DNA of 30,506 nucleotides from Spirogloea muscicola (taxonomy: Eukaryota; Streptophyta; Zygnematophyceae; Spirogloeales; Spirogloeaceae): the NCBI GenBank assembly GCA_009602725.1, contig WELB01000022.1:913971-944476 (forward strand). The letters are read 5' to 3'. Shown here one piece after another: positions 10,430-25,526 of the stretch (position 1 is its first letter; each line of letters starts with the position of its first letter). Position numbers and translations under genes: made by a program. The notes beneath the pieces were generated by a model that searched no databases, had not been told where the DNA came from, and was given only the letters and a program-made list of their open reading frames with translations.

Positions 10430-13400
10430 ATGGCGGTCGAGCTCAGGCCGCGGCTGCCTGCCCTCGCTGCGCGCAGGCTGGCGGGCCGCCTGCCTCCTGG
10501 CGCTGGCCGCGCTCCTCAGCCTCGCCGCCGCCGGCTGCGGCGAGCAGCTCCTCCTAGGTGACGCAGACGTCAAGCGGGAGCTGAAGAAGCTGTACACCGT
10601 CAAGAAGAACGGCTCTTATGGCAGGTGAACGGTCATGTGCTCGCATTCTCAGCTGCCCCAGCTTGACGCACAACTCCAGATCACAATGGTCAATGGATGT
10701 AAGGTGCGGAGCGTCGTATCGACGGCAAGGTAATAATGGCAATGTGAGCGTCCTCTGGCTCTGTCCTTGAGCTCGTTCACCTGACCGGGGCCTCGCTCCT
10801 CTCACTTCCGCAGCTTGAAGGCAACGTACCAGGCTGTGCAAGCAATTGCCATTCTCGGCTCGGGCCCCTCGAACCCGGACACGTGCTCCTTCGCTGAAGG
10901 GGCGGACACTCCTGATGCAGCTTCGGCGTACTTTGCCTTGGGAACAGCAGCCATCCTGCGCTGCAGCGGTGCTAAGGATGTTGCTGAGGTACGCAGTCTG
11001 TCAAGCATTCACAGCGTCCAGGGCCACACAGGGAGCTGCTGCCTGTGATCTCACTTCAGGAGAACGAGCGCTTCAATAGGGAACCTACTTCACGACTGAA
11101 TGCCTCAATGGCAACCTCGAACCAGTCCAAGCCCGAATCTGTCATCAGTACATTCACGACTGAATGCCTCCATGGCAACCTCAAACCAGGCCAAGCCCGA
11201 GTCTACTCAAGTACACTGGTCATAGCTATTTGTGCCGTGTGCCAAGGAGGGGATGCATTCTATTCCCCATCATCTGTGGCCAGATGCTGTGGCAGGTTGC
11301 CGCATGAGGGCATGCTGGGTAGGTCCAACTGACTTACTTGCAGTCTGGCTTCTACAGAAAGTTTTGCCCATTTTCCTCGACATAATCAAGTCCTCTGACG
11401 ATCTTATACCTTTGATGCACTCACTAAATGGGTTGTGTATGATGAAGGTAAGCCCATCAGAGCAACCTGGAGCATATCTGAGTAGATTTTACTGCCTTTT
11501 CAAGAGGGGAGAGGGGTTACTGGTTTTGTGGGAAGGGGCTATCGGTCAGAGAGATCTAAATCCAGCAAGTTTTGTAGTTGTTACCTGGGTCGCCGCATTG
11601 CTGGACATCAAGGGAAGGGATATGGGATGTTGTTGCTGGCCCTGTGATGAAGCAATCTATATACGCTAATCGGAGCTGACCACAGCACTGAAGACCTCAG
11701 TCAATGCTTTGTCCTGAGGGCCAGTAGCAAAGTGTATGCTGCGATGCTGCAGTTCTTTTGGTTTGTGCTACATTGAGGTTGATCTTTTGCCACATGGCCA
11801 TGAGTTTATCGAAGAGTGCCATTGACTAGCATGCACCGTGTGCAGGACTTCATGCTGAGGAAAGTAGAAGTTGATGAAGCTCTTATCAAGTCAGTTCCCA
11901 AGAAATTGAAGGTAATTCTGACAAGAGTAGGTTCTTGTCGAACACGGTGGCCGTGTATGTCTTGATCTAGAGGCCAGTGGAAGATGAGCAAGAGCAAAAG
12001 CTCTTCAAAATCTAGAGGAGAAGATAGTAACCTGAATCAGGTGCAGGATTTGGCAGGCTCTTGCTGCAAATGGCGGCACTTGGAAGATGTCTGCATCTGA
12101 CTCAACGCCAACTCTGCTTAAAGCAGGTTCGCTGACTTCCCAAGAGCTCCGTCCTGTGAGATTTGAGTGGTAGTAAATGGCATTCTTCATGAGACCTTGA
12201 GACTAGGCTTTCTTCCTGCAAAATAAGCTCTGTGGCTTCAACGCTATCGGTTCTGCTTGCAGGATGGGCTCTCCAAGCTTTCACCTCATGTGGTCGCCTG
12301 GGCACTTTCAATGTCCCTGAGGTGACTGCGGCAACAAAATTGCACGGCATTGGTGTATCAGTTTGCCGCCACCACTCAAACAGGAGGCTTAATGCATAAC
12401 TTTGGCCGCGAATGCTTGCAGTTGGAATTCTTTAAAGAGGCCATCACCACGGCATTTGCTTCAACATCATCAAGTGGTGTGCTCAAGCCTCCATTCGGCT
12501 CCTTCAGACCTTGTCCATTCCTTTGGGCTGGCCTCTCACAGCCACCAGTCAATCTGGCAGCGCCTTCTCCCATCATTGCTCTGACTCATCAGCAGTGCTT
12601 TAGACCCTCAGAATAGGGGTCAGGGTTGCGCTTGGCTCAAGAGCTCAAATCTGGAGTCAAGTGCGTATGATTGATCTCCTATCTAAACGAAAGCGTGTCT
12701 TGCTCTCAACTGATAGAGGATGGGGAGGTTTACTTTGATGACCCGGATGGTGAGATGTTTGCGACGTCGGTTGTCCTCATGTCTTACATACAATTGGCTA
12801 CATACTACTCTCATGTTCCGAAGGTGCGCCGTGGGCTAGGGCTGCATGTCTTGTACCTGGAATGCTGCATGCATACTTCCTCTGCTTCTCTAGATGTCTT
12901 TCCTCTGTGTGCTGCAGGTAGTTTTTGCTTGCCTTACCAACTCTCACTCACTTTGTAAGTAAAGAGCCTGTAAGTGCCGCTCTGTTTGTCACCCAGCTCT
13001 CAATGTCTCCACTGGCATCTCACAAGACATTGCTTACGATTGACAGGTAGAACCGAAGAAGATTCTCGGAATAGCAAAGTACTTTCACAGCTTGGGCTTC
13101 CCTACGGGAGCCAAGGAATGTCTGTACATGATTGAAGCATTACAAACTCTCAGCGAGAACAGGCACGGCTGCACCTCATTGGCAGTCCGTGGTAGCTTGA
13201 GGCTGGTGTCCTCCTCATGGCTGTTGTCGCACTCAGTGCTTGCATGCCTTCATGTCAGTCAACCAGGTCCTGATTGGCTTTGAGTGCTCATCAGAACAAC
13301 CTCGAAAGCTGAAGCTGCTCCTGTGGTCTGCTTGGTCTTTGCAGCATAATCGTACCTGTGCTTTTAACAGTGCCACCCAGTGTGTCAATCACTACCGGTA

Positions 13401-16051
13401 AACTCAAGGTGAGCTTTTGTTTCTTGTGTAGACAAACACAGTTCACCACGATGTCATTTGTATTGAGAACTGTATGTCGAGCCACGATGGTCCTTAAGCT
13501 CGGCTGCTCATCTCCTCACTGATCGCCCTCCACAGGTATCGGTCACTAACGCGCTTGGTTTGAAAGTTCCTCTGCACAATGTCAAGTTGTTTGGGATAAA
13601 GCCGCTCTTGAGTGGAAAGACGGCGTCAGTCAGCGAGGTATTGGCAGAATGAATGCTTTTTATGATCTTGGTGCTAAGTATGTCTTTGACATCATGCTCT
13701 CCCTGATTACACACAGAAGGGATGGTCATCAACATCTTCTGCATGCTTTGTCAACTCGCAGGACTTTGTCCCTGGCTTACAAGAACCGACTGTCTTTCTT
13801 GGGGAATTTCCCAAGAAGGGGACAATACTTGGAAAGTACTTGCTCAAATTTGAGGTGCGTCACAAGCTTTTAGACATAGAGAATCTGCTTCAGCCGCTCC
13901 TGAGAGCGTGTTGAGGATGGGAATGTATAGCACTTCCTGGAACTTTGGTGGAAAAGCTACTTGAAGAGTACTTCTGTGTAGACATACACAACCACAAGCG
14001 AACATGCAATTGCAGGTAATGCCAGCTAGCAATGAGCACAGCAAGTTCTATGCTGGCACGATATCGGAGACTGTGATGGTGACGGGGGCCGTGGCTGCAT
14101 CCGATGCCAAGCTGATTCTGCTGGACAGTGATGGGTCTGTCAACATGGAGAATGTGTAAGCTCACTGTGTCACCTGCAAGCTGGACTGGACTGTACACTG
14201 CCCTGTAGATAGTATTGGATATTGCAGTAAGGTCATGATTGTACACTCTTGAGCAGAATGATTTTTTAATGGCGAAATGGAGGAAAATGAGTGCTCGTTT
14301 GTCCACTGTCACCTGACACGCTTGACTAGCCTTGCCTCACCGTTTACTCTTCTTATATGTCACTGGTAGACTGGAGTATGGCAAGTCCACACCAGTGAGC
14401 ATCTCTGCCACACACCTACAGAAGTTGCACTTCTCCGTGAAGCTCACTGGGCCAGACGAGCAGCCCTTCATCCCTCAGCAGGTCTTGTCTCTTACAACTA
14501 GAGGAACAATCCTCTAGTTGTACCTCGTCATGCACATACATTTGTGTGCATGTCCATACTCTTGCTTGCTCCTTGACAGTGTAGCTTTTGTGAAAGCCCA
14601 GATCTTGCAAAGTTTCCAAGCATATCTGTTGGTCGAATGCAGGCCTTCATTAAGCTGGAGCACACAAGTGGGACATCCCATCTATATCTACTCGGCTTCA
14701 ATCAAGAGCAGGGCACATTTGGCTTCCAACTGGTGCGTTTGAATACCTGCAGCCCCCTCGTACAGGCTTGCTTCGTGCACAAATGATGCATGTGTTACTG
14801 ACGATGTGAATAGCAAGAAAAGAGCTGTGGTACATCTGTGGTAAGCCTTTTGCTCGCATGCTGTGTAGGACTTCTTGGAACTCATGAAAAGCCTGTACCA
14901 TCTCTCTGGTGACTACACGCTTGAGCTACATGTTGGCGACAATGCAATGGCAAGATCTGCTGCTGAGTCCTTCAGCTGATCTGTGGACTGTCAGCGAGGG
15001 AGTGGGAATGGCACTCTCTTATGCACTGATTCCTCCAATTGGCAATACTCATACTCACACGTTGCCCATGGAGACTCTTGTCATCAACTGAAATCTCAGA
15101 CCTAAGCTTGTCTTCAGGATGGCCAACATCACTTCCACGTAAGACGTACTAAGCTCTGGTCCTCACTGCCTTGCAGGACAATCCATTTACGTGGCCCCTT
15201 GCGGTCCTCTCGCTGGAACTACCAGCTCCTCCAGATGGTTCCGCAAAGCCTCCTGCTCTTGTGACAGATCTGAAGCAGCGCTACGGGCCCAAGGCAGAAA
15301 TTAGCCACATCTTTCGAGTGCCTGAAAAGAGGCCTCCACGCATTGTTTCTTACGTCTTTATGATACTCACTCTTGTCCCACTCGTGGGCTTGCTTGGCGG
15401 GGTAAGTAGTATCTTACCAGCTTTAGTCTTGCCAGCAGGTGTTACTCAACAGACCCACTGCCTTTTTGTTGAATTTCGCAATGGAGCATGCAGAGTCATG
15501 AAGATACCATGAAGTACATGGTGCCACTGCATTTGTGACACTTGGGCACTTCTTTCTTTTCTTCCAGCTGCGGGCTTTAGGCAGTAACGTGGCTTTGTTC
15601 CCGAATGAGGGAGGACCCTCTGTGGGTGCGGTGCTCTTTCATGCCGGCATTGCAGCAATATTGCTTCTCTATATTGCTTTCTGGATCAAGGTAAGAACAC
15701 CCTGAACCCGCGGCAGAAGAGTCCATCACATCTAAGGTTGCACTGCTCCGCATTATTGTCTGCCTTCCTTCACACTAAGCTGAAGTTGTGAATATGGCTT
15801 ATGCAGTCTTTTTCTGTATGGGTGAACAGCACTGCTTGTCAAACACGAACACTCATTCACCAGTGTGCAGGACTACAACCATAAGCACCTCAGTATGTGG
15901 AGAGCAATCTTTATGCTGACAGCTGTTGGTGCAGGTGGGGCTGTTTACGACCTTGAAGCTGCTCCTCCCACTGGGTCTATTCACTTCTGCAGCAGGTTTC
16001 CGCATCCTCTCACATCTTGCTGACTCTTCCGTGAAGCTCAAGGGCACATAG
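10430..16051 (+). CDS. RPN2: Ribophorin II, oligosaccharyltransferase subunit (RPN2/Swp1 family)
   Basis: A non-catalytic ER-membrane subunit of the oligosaccharyltransferase complex for N-glycosylation. Exons: start unresolved-10624, 10814-10988, 11358-11447, 11846-11911, possible micro-exon 11971-11987, 12047-12126, 12263-12321, 12719-12823, 13047-13162, 13345-13408, 13536-13637, 13762-13854, 14016-14155, 14370-14481, 14643-14732, 14869-14949, 15177-15401, 15568-15690, 15935-16051 (TAG). All are in phase, about 680 aa, the family's usual size. Support: a signal-peptide-like LLALAALLSLAAAG; LKATYQAVQAIAILG; VSVTNALGLKVPLHNVKLF; the C-terminal block HIFRVPEKRPPRIVSY followed by TM segments VFMILTLVPLVGLLGG, AVLFHAGIAAILLLYIAFW and TLKLLLPLGLFTSAAGF. 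Introns at 13163 and 14950 begin GC. Exons between 11846 and 12321 are less certain. The signal-peptide frame has no ATG; the nearby ATG 10430 is in another frame. Confidence 0.88.
11091..11218. repeat. Tandem duplication, 2 x 64 bp, in a ribophorin II intron
   Basis: CACGACTGAATGCCTC begins both units (11091 and 11155). The copies differ by several substitutions and lie within the intron 10989-11357. Confidence 0.85.
12494..12575 (+). repeat. Dispersed repeat copy inside a ribophorin II intron
   Basis: Contains CCTTGTCCATTCCTTTGGGC, then TGGCCTCTCACAGCCACCAG and TCAATCTGGCAGCGCC. This is the fullest plus-oriented copy of the repeat also found at 6973, 7612, 7803, 9792, 9990 and 19630. Confidence 0.65.
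14493..14522. repeat. Perfect 12-bp-arm hairpin just inside a ribophorin intron
   Basis: TACAACTAGAGG (14493-14504) and CCTCTAGTTGTA (14511-14522) are perfect inverted repeats with a 6-base spacer. They start 12 bases after the donor at 14482. Confidence 0.85.
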
Positions 16052-16345
16052 ACTAATTGATTGTGAAAATTTCCACGTTACACCTAGATTGTCTACAATT
16101 GCACTACTTCCTCATAAGCCCCTTATGCCTCTAAAGAGTGGACGGGCTTTACGCCCATCGGTAGGCCTACAGCAGCTCATCGAGAGCCAAAGAGCCTGTG
16201 CTCATGCGAGCCTCTAGAGAGCCAGGTTCAAAATCTATTTTTGCTAAGCAAGCACTGGCACTGAAGTTTCAAAGGCTACCGACCTTGCTGAGGCAAGTGG
16301 CTGTATCTTCCCAATGGCACTTGTTAGAGAGGCAGTCAGTCACAG
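16052..16345. other. Tail-to-tail intergenic region between RPN2 and PDS
   Basis: No coding sequence. TTACA at 16078-16082 is TGTAA on the minus strand, a candidate poly(A) signal for phytoene desaturase, about 265 bases past its stop. Confidence 0.45.
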
Positions 16346-19835
<3,490 letters not shown>

Positions 19836-20337
19836 TGTCACTCTTGAACATATAGCGTTGACCGGTAGCACTGCCACGGCATTCTGGCAGCGACGTTCTA
19901 GGACACCAGTCAGGGGCTAAACACCCTTCAAAGAAGGGCACTTGGCCACCCTCACCAGTTCAAGAGAGGATCTTTGGCCTTCCGCAAGGCGGGCCATGGG
20001 CCGAACCGCTCACCCTCCTGGAGGGAGGGTAGCACGGGGAAGCACAAAGAGCCTTGGGGCTGAGGCTCGACAGGATTTCGAACCGGGGATGCCCAGGAGC
20101 AGCCTTGCTGCTGCTCGCCGCCGCAACCGCCGCTGCACTCTGCTGCGGGGCCTGCTGCGCCAGCCTGCGCCCAGGAGGTGGAGTCACCGCCGGACGGCGG
20201 CGCCACAAGGCCCGTCTTCCGCTGCGCCGATGCGCTAGTGCTTTGCCTGTGTAGTGGGTTGATCCTTAAGACCCATACAGCCGAACTCAACAAGGACTGC
20301 TCACCCTAATTGCGTGTGTAGGGCGAGATTCCTTACA
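19836..20337 (+). mobile_element. Putative 5' LTR of a retrotransposon
   Basis: The right boundary is supported by TTACA, one base, then a tRNA primer-binding site at 20339. The left boundary at TGTCACTC (19836) is a guess from the TG...CA rule and from TGTCA/TTACA being imperfect inverted ends. No second LTR is in the window to confirm it. Confidence 0.4.
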
Positions 20338-20338
20338 G

Positions 20339-20350
20339 TGGTATCAGAGG
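20339..20350 (+). other. Primer-binding site for initiator tRNA-Met
   Basis: TGGTATCAGAGG matches 11 of 12 bases of the usual plant LTR-retrotransposon PBS complementary to the 3' end of initiator tRNA-Met. It lies one base after the putative LTR end and upstream of a gag-like frame on the same strand. Confidence 0.75.
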
Positions 20351-20791
20351 AGGTCTTGCATCCATCGCGCTTGTGACGTATTGTGCTCGATGATGCAAGA
20401 ATCACCCTGATGTGCTTGCCTGACCTTTTCTGTAGAAAATGAAGTGCTTGCCAAACGTTGGTCCGTGAGGCGGCTCAATGGAAGCGCCGGGTGCAGAGTC
20501 ATCTTTGCGCAGTAAGCCAGCAACGACCAACGCCACTTAGACCGACTTATCCTTGAAGATCACTTGCTGCGTTCGCTTCTCTTGAGGTGTGGCTTGAGCT
20601 TGTGTGGCTGCAGCCTTTGTGTAGTAAGGTCAGTCGTGTGGCCAGCATTGACAGTGTGCATCGGTCTTGGTCACATCTGTGGGTGTCTGCCTGCCTGCTT
20701 TTGGAGGTGTAAGGTTGCGCGCTGCCCTGCTTGCTCGCTCGCTGCTGCAGTAGTCTTGCGATGTCCTTTATTGCTGTATAGATAGTGTAAT
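20351..20791. other. Untranslated leader between PBS and gag
   Basis: No coding sequence seen. Position and strand fit the leader of an LTR retrotransposon. Confidence 0.4.
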
Positions 20792-21418
20792 ATGCTGCCT
20801 GTTGAACCTGACTTGATCTCTCAGTGTTCCTCAGGCAGCATGGAGTCGCACACATCTAGTGGGCCTCCTAGCCCTCCTCGGGAGGTAGAGCGGTCGGCTG
20901 CTGAGGTAGCCGCTGCTGCGGAGCCAGCTGCTGCGGCAGAGCTGCTGCGGGGCAAGCCCTTGAGGGGCACGCCGAGCTGGGAGCCGAAGGCCACAAGGGC
21001 TTGTCGGCTGGGGAGGTGCAGCGCATGGCCCTCCTCACGCAGGATTTGTCAGCAGCCCAGACTACCGCGGACTCAGCTCACCACTGGCCTCTTTGCGAGG
21101 ATCTGCGCGGAGCAACGCGCCCTACTCGTCCGGCAGCGCCTCGAAGAGCGGCATATGCAAGAGGTGGATGCCTCGTTGCACTTGATGAGCAAGAGCAGTG
21201 GCCACCCTGAGCATGAACTTGCCAGGGCCCATGCACCCAAACAATTCTCCGGTCAGGATGATTGGGGAGGGTTGCAGTCATGGCTCGACGAGATGGTCGA
21301 ATGGTTTGTGTGTTCGAACACGGACGCGGGGACACGCGTGCGCCTCGCTGCGACCTACGTCGCAGGGGAGCCACGGGAGTGGTGGAATACCCTGAAGCAG
21401 GGCAAGCTGCCCGACGAG
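20792..21418 (+). CDS. Retrotransposon Gag-like protein, 3' end cut at an assembly N
   Basis: The frame opens at ATG 20792, with an alternative ATG at 20840 before MESHTSSGPPSPPREVE. It has an Ala/Pro-rich N-terminal part and a helix (RQRLEERHMQEVDASLHLM). A typical Ty3-type Gag retrotransposon domain follows: PKQFSGQDDWGGLQSWLDEM, VEWFVCSNTDAGTRVRLAAT and YVAGEPREWWNTL. It packages element RNA. No zinc knuckle, protease, reverse transcriptase or integrase follows, because the sequence passes a single N at 21419 and becomes an ABC1K exon. The frame happens to stay open across the N, so automatic predictors will make a chimeric protein; that fusion is not credible. Confidence 0.75.
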
Positions 21419-21419
21419 N
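21419..21419. other. Single N, probable collapsed assembly gap
   Basis: One undetermined base separates the gag sequence from GC-rich coding sequence of an unrelated ABC1K gene. Loss of the rest of the retrotransposon and of the kinase 5' end at the same point suggests the N hides a larger gap or misjoin. Confidence 0.7.
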
Positions 21420-24400
21420 CGGGCCTGGCCCCGCTCGGCAAGGCCGCGCCGGCGGCGGGGGCCCCGGCCAAGGCCACAATCGCGCGGCAGCTGGCGCAGG
21501 CGCAGGGCGGCGGCGCCATGGAGGAACTCGAGCTCGCGCGCGGCGTCTGCAACCCCTTCCGCAAGTACAGCCCTGGCGCGGTGCGCGCGCGCGTGATGCA
21601 GCTCCCCGGCGCGGCGCTGTCGGTGGCCGGGCGCGGCGCCGAGATCCTGGCGTCGCTCGGGTGGTACTGGGCGGGCCTCTCGTGCGACTACCTCCTCGGC
21701 CGCTCCGAGGCCATGCTCTGCGTGCGCGCCGCGCAGCTCCGCTCCCTCCTCTGCCGCCTCGGCCCCTCTTTCATCAAGGCCGGCCAGGTGGGCGCCCACC
21801 TGCCCTGCTGATGGAGCAACCCATCAAGACTAACGATGAATTGAATCTGCCTCGCAGCCAATCATGCATTGCATGTATGATTGCTAATGGGCCTCCTAAG
21901 TCTTGGAGCAAACCATATTCTGCTCGAGAGCTTGTGTTCGGGCGGTCTGAGTAGCCACAGCGGCGGCGCGTCCGCAGGTCCTGGCGAACCGGCCGGACAT
22001 CGTCCGCGAGGACTTCATGAACGAGCTCTGCGTGCTCCAGGACGACGTCCCCGCCTTCTCCAGCAAGGCGAGCTGCAACCCCCCAGAGCTTTCTCCCGTT
22101 GCCGCCTCCTGCGCTGCAGTGTCGCAGGGCCGGCGGTGCTGACGGCGCTTGCCTCCGCTCTGTGCTGCCGCCGGCAGGTGGCCTTTGAGATCATCGAGGC
22201 GGAGATCGGGCGGCCTCTGGAGACGGTGTTCAGCCGCATCTCCGTGGAGCCGGTGGCTGCCGCCAGCCTCGGGCAGGTGTACCGCGCGACGCTCCGGGGC
22301 TCCGGCGAGGAGGTGGCCATCAAGGTCCAGCGGCCGGGCATCGAGCCGATCATCTACCGGGACCTCCTCCTCTTCCGCCTCCTCGCCTCGTTCCTCAACG
22401 GCGTCTCGCTGCGCAAGCTCGGCTGCAATGCCGAGCTCATCGTTGACGAGTTTGGCGAGAAGCTGCTCGAGGAGCTGGACTACACGCTGGTGCGCTCCTC
22501 CTTTCTCCCACGCCTCTCCCTGACCCATCTCTACCATCCTATTTCTCCTGCTATATCCTGACGCTCGCTTTGCAGACGCGGTCACGTCACCGTCGTGTTT
22601 TACCACCCACGACCCCCTCGCCGTCTTTGCTGGCTACAGAGCTGTCATAGTCTACATAGAATTGTCATTTTAGAAATTTGTTAGTCGTTTGAGCTCGACT
22701 GACTCGAGATTGAGTGTGAGCTCGACTGACTCGAGATTGAGGTGCATGACATAACACAAGGGCATGGACTGACTCCTACTTGGCTTACTCCAGGAGGCGC
22801 GCAATATTGAGGACTTCTATGAGAACTTCCGCAATGACCCGACCGTCAAGATCCCCCTCGTCTACAAGGGCCTCAGCGGGCCCACTGTGCTCGTCATGGA
22901 ATGGATTGACGGCATCCGCTGCACAGAGCCCCAGGTACGGTCATGGGAGTCCCCACTTCTCTTCCTTGGGCACTGTGATGCTGTTGAGCTAGGCGTAGTC
23001 CGTAATGCATGTGATCAAGCAGCAGCTCTTACAATCAAACTGTGCTACCCCTCTTATGTAATCTGCGCCGACAGTCTCCGGCAGCATCGCAGCAATCATT
23101 TTATCATCTTATTCTTGGTCTTAATTGTCTTTGGCAAATCTGGGCACAGGCTATAAAAGACGCGGGCCTTGACGTGAAGGCATTCATCACCGTGGGCGTG
23201 AGTGCCGCGCTGCGGCAGCTCCTTGAGTTTGGGCTCTTCCATGGCGACCCCCACCCCGGCAACATCTTCGCCATGCGCGACGGTCGCATCGCATATGTTG
23301 ACTTTGGCAACGTCGCCGAGCTCAGTCAGGTCAGTGCCAGGGCCCAAGACGCCTTACTTGGCTGGCTTCCTGCACCAGTTCCTTTTTGATTTGTGTTGCA
23401 TGAGTATGTATGACATGAGGTCAGGTGAGTTGTGTTGCATGACTATGGTGACATGAGGTCAGGTGAGTGGCCAGTGCCATTTAAGGCTCAGGCTGATATT
23501 GGCGCCCCGCTTGATTGGGGTTTGAGCTGCAAACGTAGGGGTTGTAATCTAATTGGGTGTAGGAGGCCGAGTCCTTGAGGTACTGGATCTCCTGTAATCT
23601 GCATGTGATTGACCCCTCCTTGACCTGCTCGGCGCGGGCACTGTGCATGCAGTACAACAAGCAGATCTTGATCGACGCCATCGTGCACGCGGTCAACGAG
23701 GACTACAGCGAGATGGCGGGCGACTTCACGCGGCTTGGATTCCTGGCCCCTGGCACAGACGTCACGCCCATTGTCCCTGCCCTGGAGGCCATCTGGCAAA
23801 ACTCAACCGACAAGGGCCTCGCTGACTTCAACTTTCGCTCGGTCACAGGCATGTCCTCGCACACCTCACATTGGCCATTCCCTACAGTCTCACGCCAAAA
23901 TTCAACATGAGCGGTGGTCGGCATCTTCGTCAACGAGTTCTTGCCTTGTTGATTGATATAGTATACATAGATATATGTGTTGTGATTGCACCTTGAGTAC
24001 ACGTTAATCTCCTCAAAATGCCCACGATTTTCCAGGCAAGTTCAATCAGCTTGTGTACCAGTACCCCATCCGCATTCCAGAGCGCTTTTCGCTGGTCATC
24101 CGGTCGCTGCTGACGCAGGAGGGCATCTGCCTCACGCTTCAGCCTGACTTCAAGTTTCTCGAGGTTAGACTTTCAATTCCTCACAGCCTGCAGGCAGTCA
24201 GCACATGGGATCCTCTAGGAGCGAGGAAAACCACCTTCATGTTGACAGCTCCTCAGCTACTTGTCTTGTGCAGGTTGCATATCCGTATGTGGCGAAGAGG
24301 CTCTTGACTGACCCTGACCCAGCCCTGCGGGAGCGCCTCTTGCAGGTATTTGACATTTTATCGGCAGATTCATAGCAATTTGTGAACAATTCTCAAATAG

Positions 24401-25526
24401 GACCAGAGTGAATTGGTGGTGCGTTGGCTGGCTAATTGGGAGCTCATTGGTGCTCTCTGTGTTTTGTATAGGTCTTGTTCAAGGAGAACTGCTTCCAGTG
24501 GAAGAGGCTGGAGAATCTTATTCAGCTTGCCAAGGAGCAGGTTCAGATTGTCAACAAGTCCATGCAGCCGCAGCGCCCCCTTATCGAGGAGGCCACAAGG
24601 TTTGTATTTCTGGTGCAGCGGACCGGAAAAACTGCCAGTTGTTTTCTTGAATTTCATTCGCCGCTTTTGGTGCATCTCAAGCTGTCAAGTGTAAGAGGCT
24701 GGAAGAGGTGCACAAAGTCCTGGTTACCTGGATCATCTGCAGGGGCCGGGCGGGTGGCAAGAAGCCGGGCTTGAAGCTGGACCTCAGCGACACTATCAAG
24801 GACGGTGCACGTGTGATGGTCACGGATGCTGGACTTCGGCGCCGCCTCCTCATGGCCTTCACGGAGGATTCGCGCCTGCACTTCAGAGAGGTACTTCACA
24901 GTGCCAAGTGGTCTTGAACAGCATGCTGACTTCCTGTGTACTGAACATATGCTGGTCCTTTGGTCTCTGTTTTTAGAGGCAAGGACGGCACTAAGATGTT
25001 GCCAGTGGTCGTTGTAATCAGTGCGATCATAGGCCGGCTAGCAAGTTCAGCATAGCAAGGTTGTTGCCTGCAGTCGGGCTAGTCCGCGAGAAGGACCACT
25101 CGAAGGAAGAGTGGCCCAAGCTGAAAAGAGAAAATCAAGTCTTGCGTCTAAGATGTTGCTTCAGTTCAGTGTACACGCAAGCGCATTTCTAAGCCGTAGG
25201 CCGAGGAGTATCGATTTATAAGCTCAGCCCGCAATTAGGGCAGGTTTTATAGCAGATTGCTCATTTGGCCCTACCATGCAGCTTGCCGGTGTCTACAACC
25301 TAGTACAGGACGACATCAAGCCCGCCAGCCTCGTGACGGACCTTGTGCAAGGTGTGTATGTCTCATTGCTGGCCAGCTCTCAAGAGATATCCGCATGATC
25401 CCAATTGGAGCTGATCTTTCTGCTGTTGGAAGATAATGTGCTTCGCATCTTTTGACAGGTCTGCCGGCTCTAGGCCGCGACATCCTCCTGTCGTGGAGTG
25501 AGAAGGTCCTCACGGAGAGGCCATGA
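21420..25526 (+). CDS. ABC1K/ADCK atypical kinase, probably plastid-type; 5' end missing
   Basis: Exons: 21420-21787, 21978-22067, 22178-22489, 22794-22934, 23150-23329, 23653-23848, 24036-24163, 24274-24345, 24472-24599, 24743-24890, 25282-25351, 25459-25526 (TGA), about 633 codons, all in phase. ABC1 kinases regulate prenyl-lipid/quinone metabolism; in plants many sit in plastoglobules. Motifs: LGPSFIKAGQVLANRPDI (KxGQ); the Ala-rich loop VAAASLGQVYRATL; VAIKVQRPGIEP, with the ATP-site Lys; VLVMEWIDGIRC; catalytic LFHGDPHPGNIF; metal-binding VDFGNVAEL. The C-terminal extension (RIPERFSLVIRSLLTQEGI, VAYPYVAKRLLTDPDP) is typical of chloroplast/cyanobacterial members. Introns at 22068 (AAG then GCGAGC) and 23849 (ACAG then GCATGT) begin GC. 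ATG 21520 (MEELELARGVCNPF) is a possible internal start, but a transit peptide is probably lost in the N gap. Confidence 0.92.
22690..22741. repeat. Tandem duplication, 2 x about 27 bp, in an ABC1K intron
   Basis: TGAGCTCGACTGACTCGAGA occurs at about 22690 and 22717. It lies in the intron 22490-22793. Confidence 0.85.
23392..23468. repeat. Tandem duplication, 2 x about 39 bp, in an ABC1K intron
   Basis: Units starting TGTGTTGCATGA (23392 and 23431) both end in GACATGAGGTCAGGTGAGT. Each carries an AGGTGAGT donor-like site, downstream of the real donor at 23330. Confidence 0.8.

Noticed and set aside
11060-11332. Apparent exon after the acceptor-like CACTTCAG at 11059 (ENERFNREPT...)
   Set aside because: It consists mostly of the 64-bp tandem duplication and does not join in phase with conserved ribophorin sequence. 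The exon at 11358 does.
15853-16047. Minus-strand frame over the last ribophorin exon
   Set aside because: It is antisense to the conserved C-terminal TM segment, which is in phase with the upstream exons.
20060-20095. tRNA-like T-loop on the minus strand (CCCCGGTTCGAAATC)
   Set aside because: The flanking bases do not form a T-stem, and no acceptor, D or anticodon arms can be folded around it.
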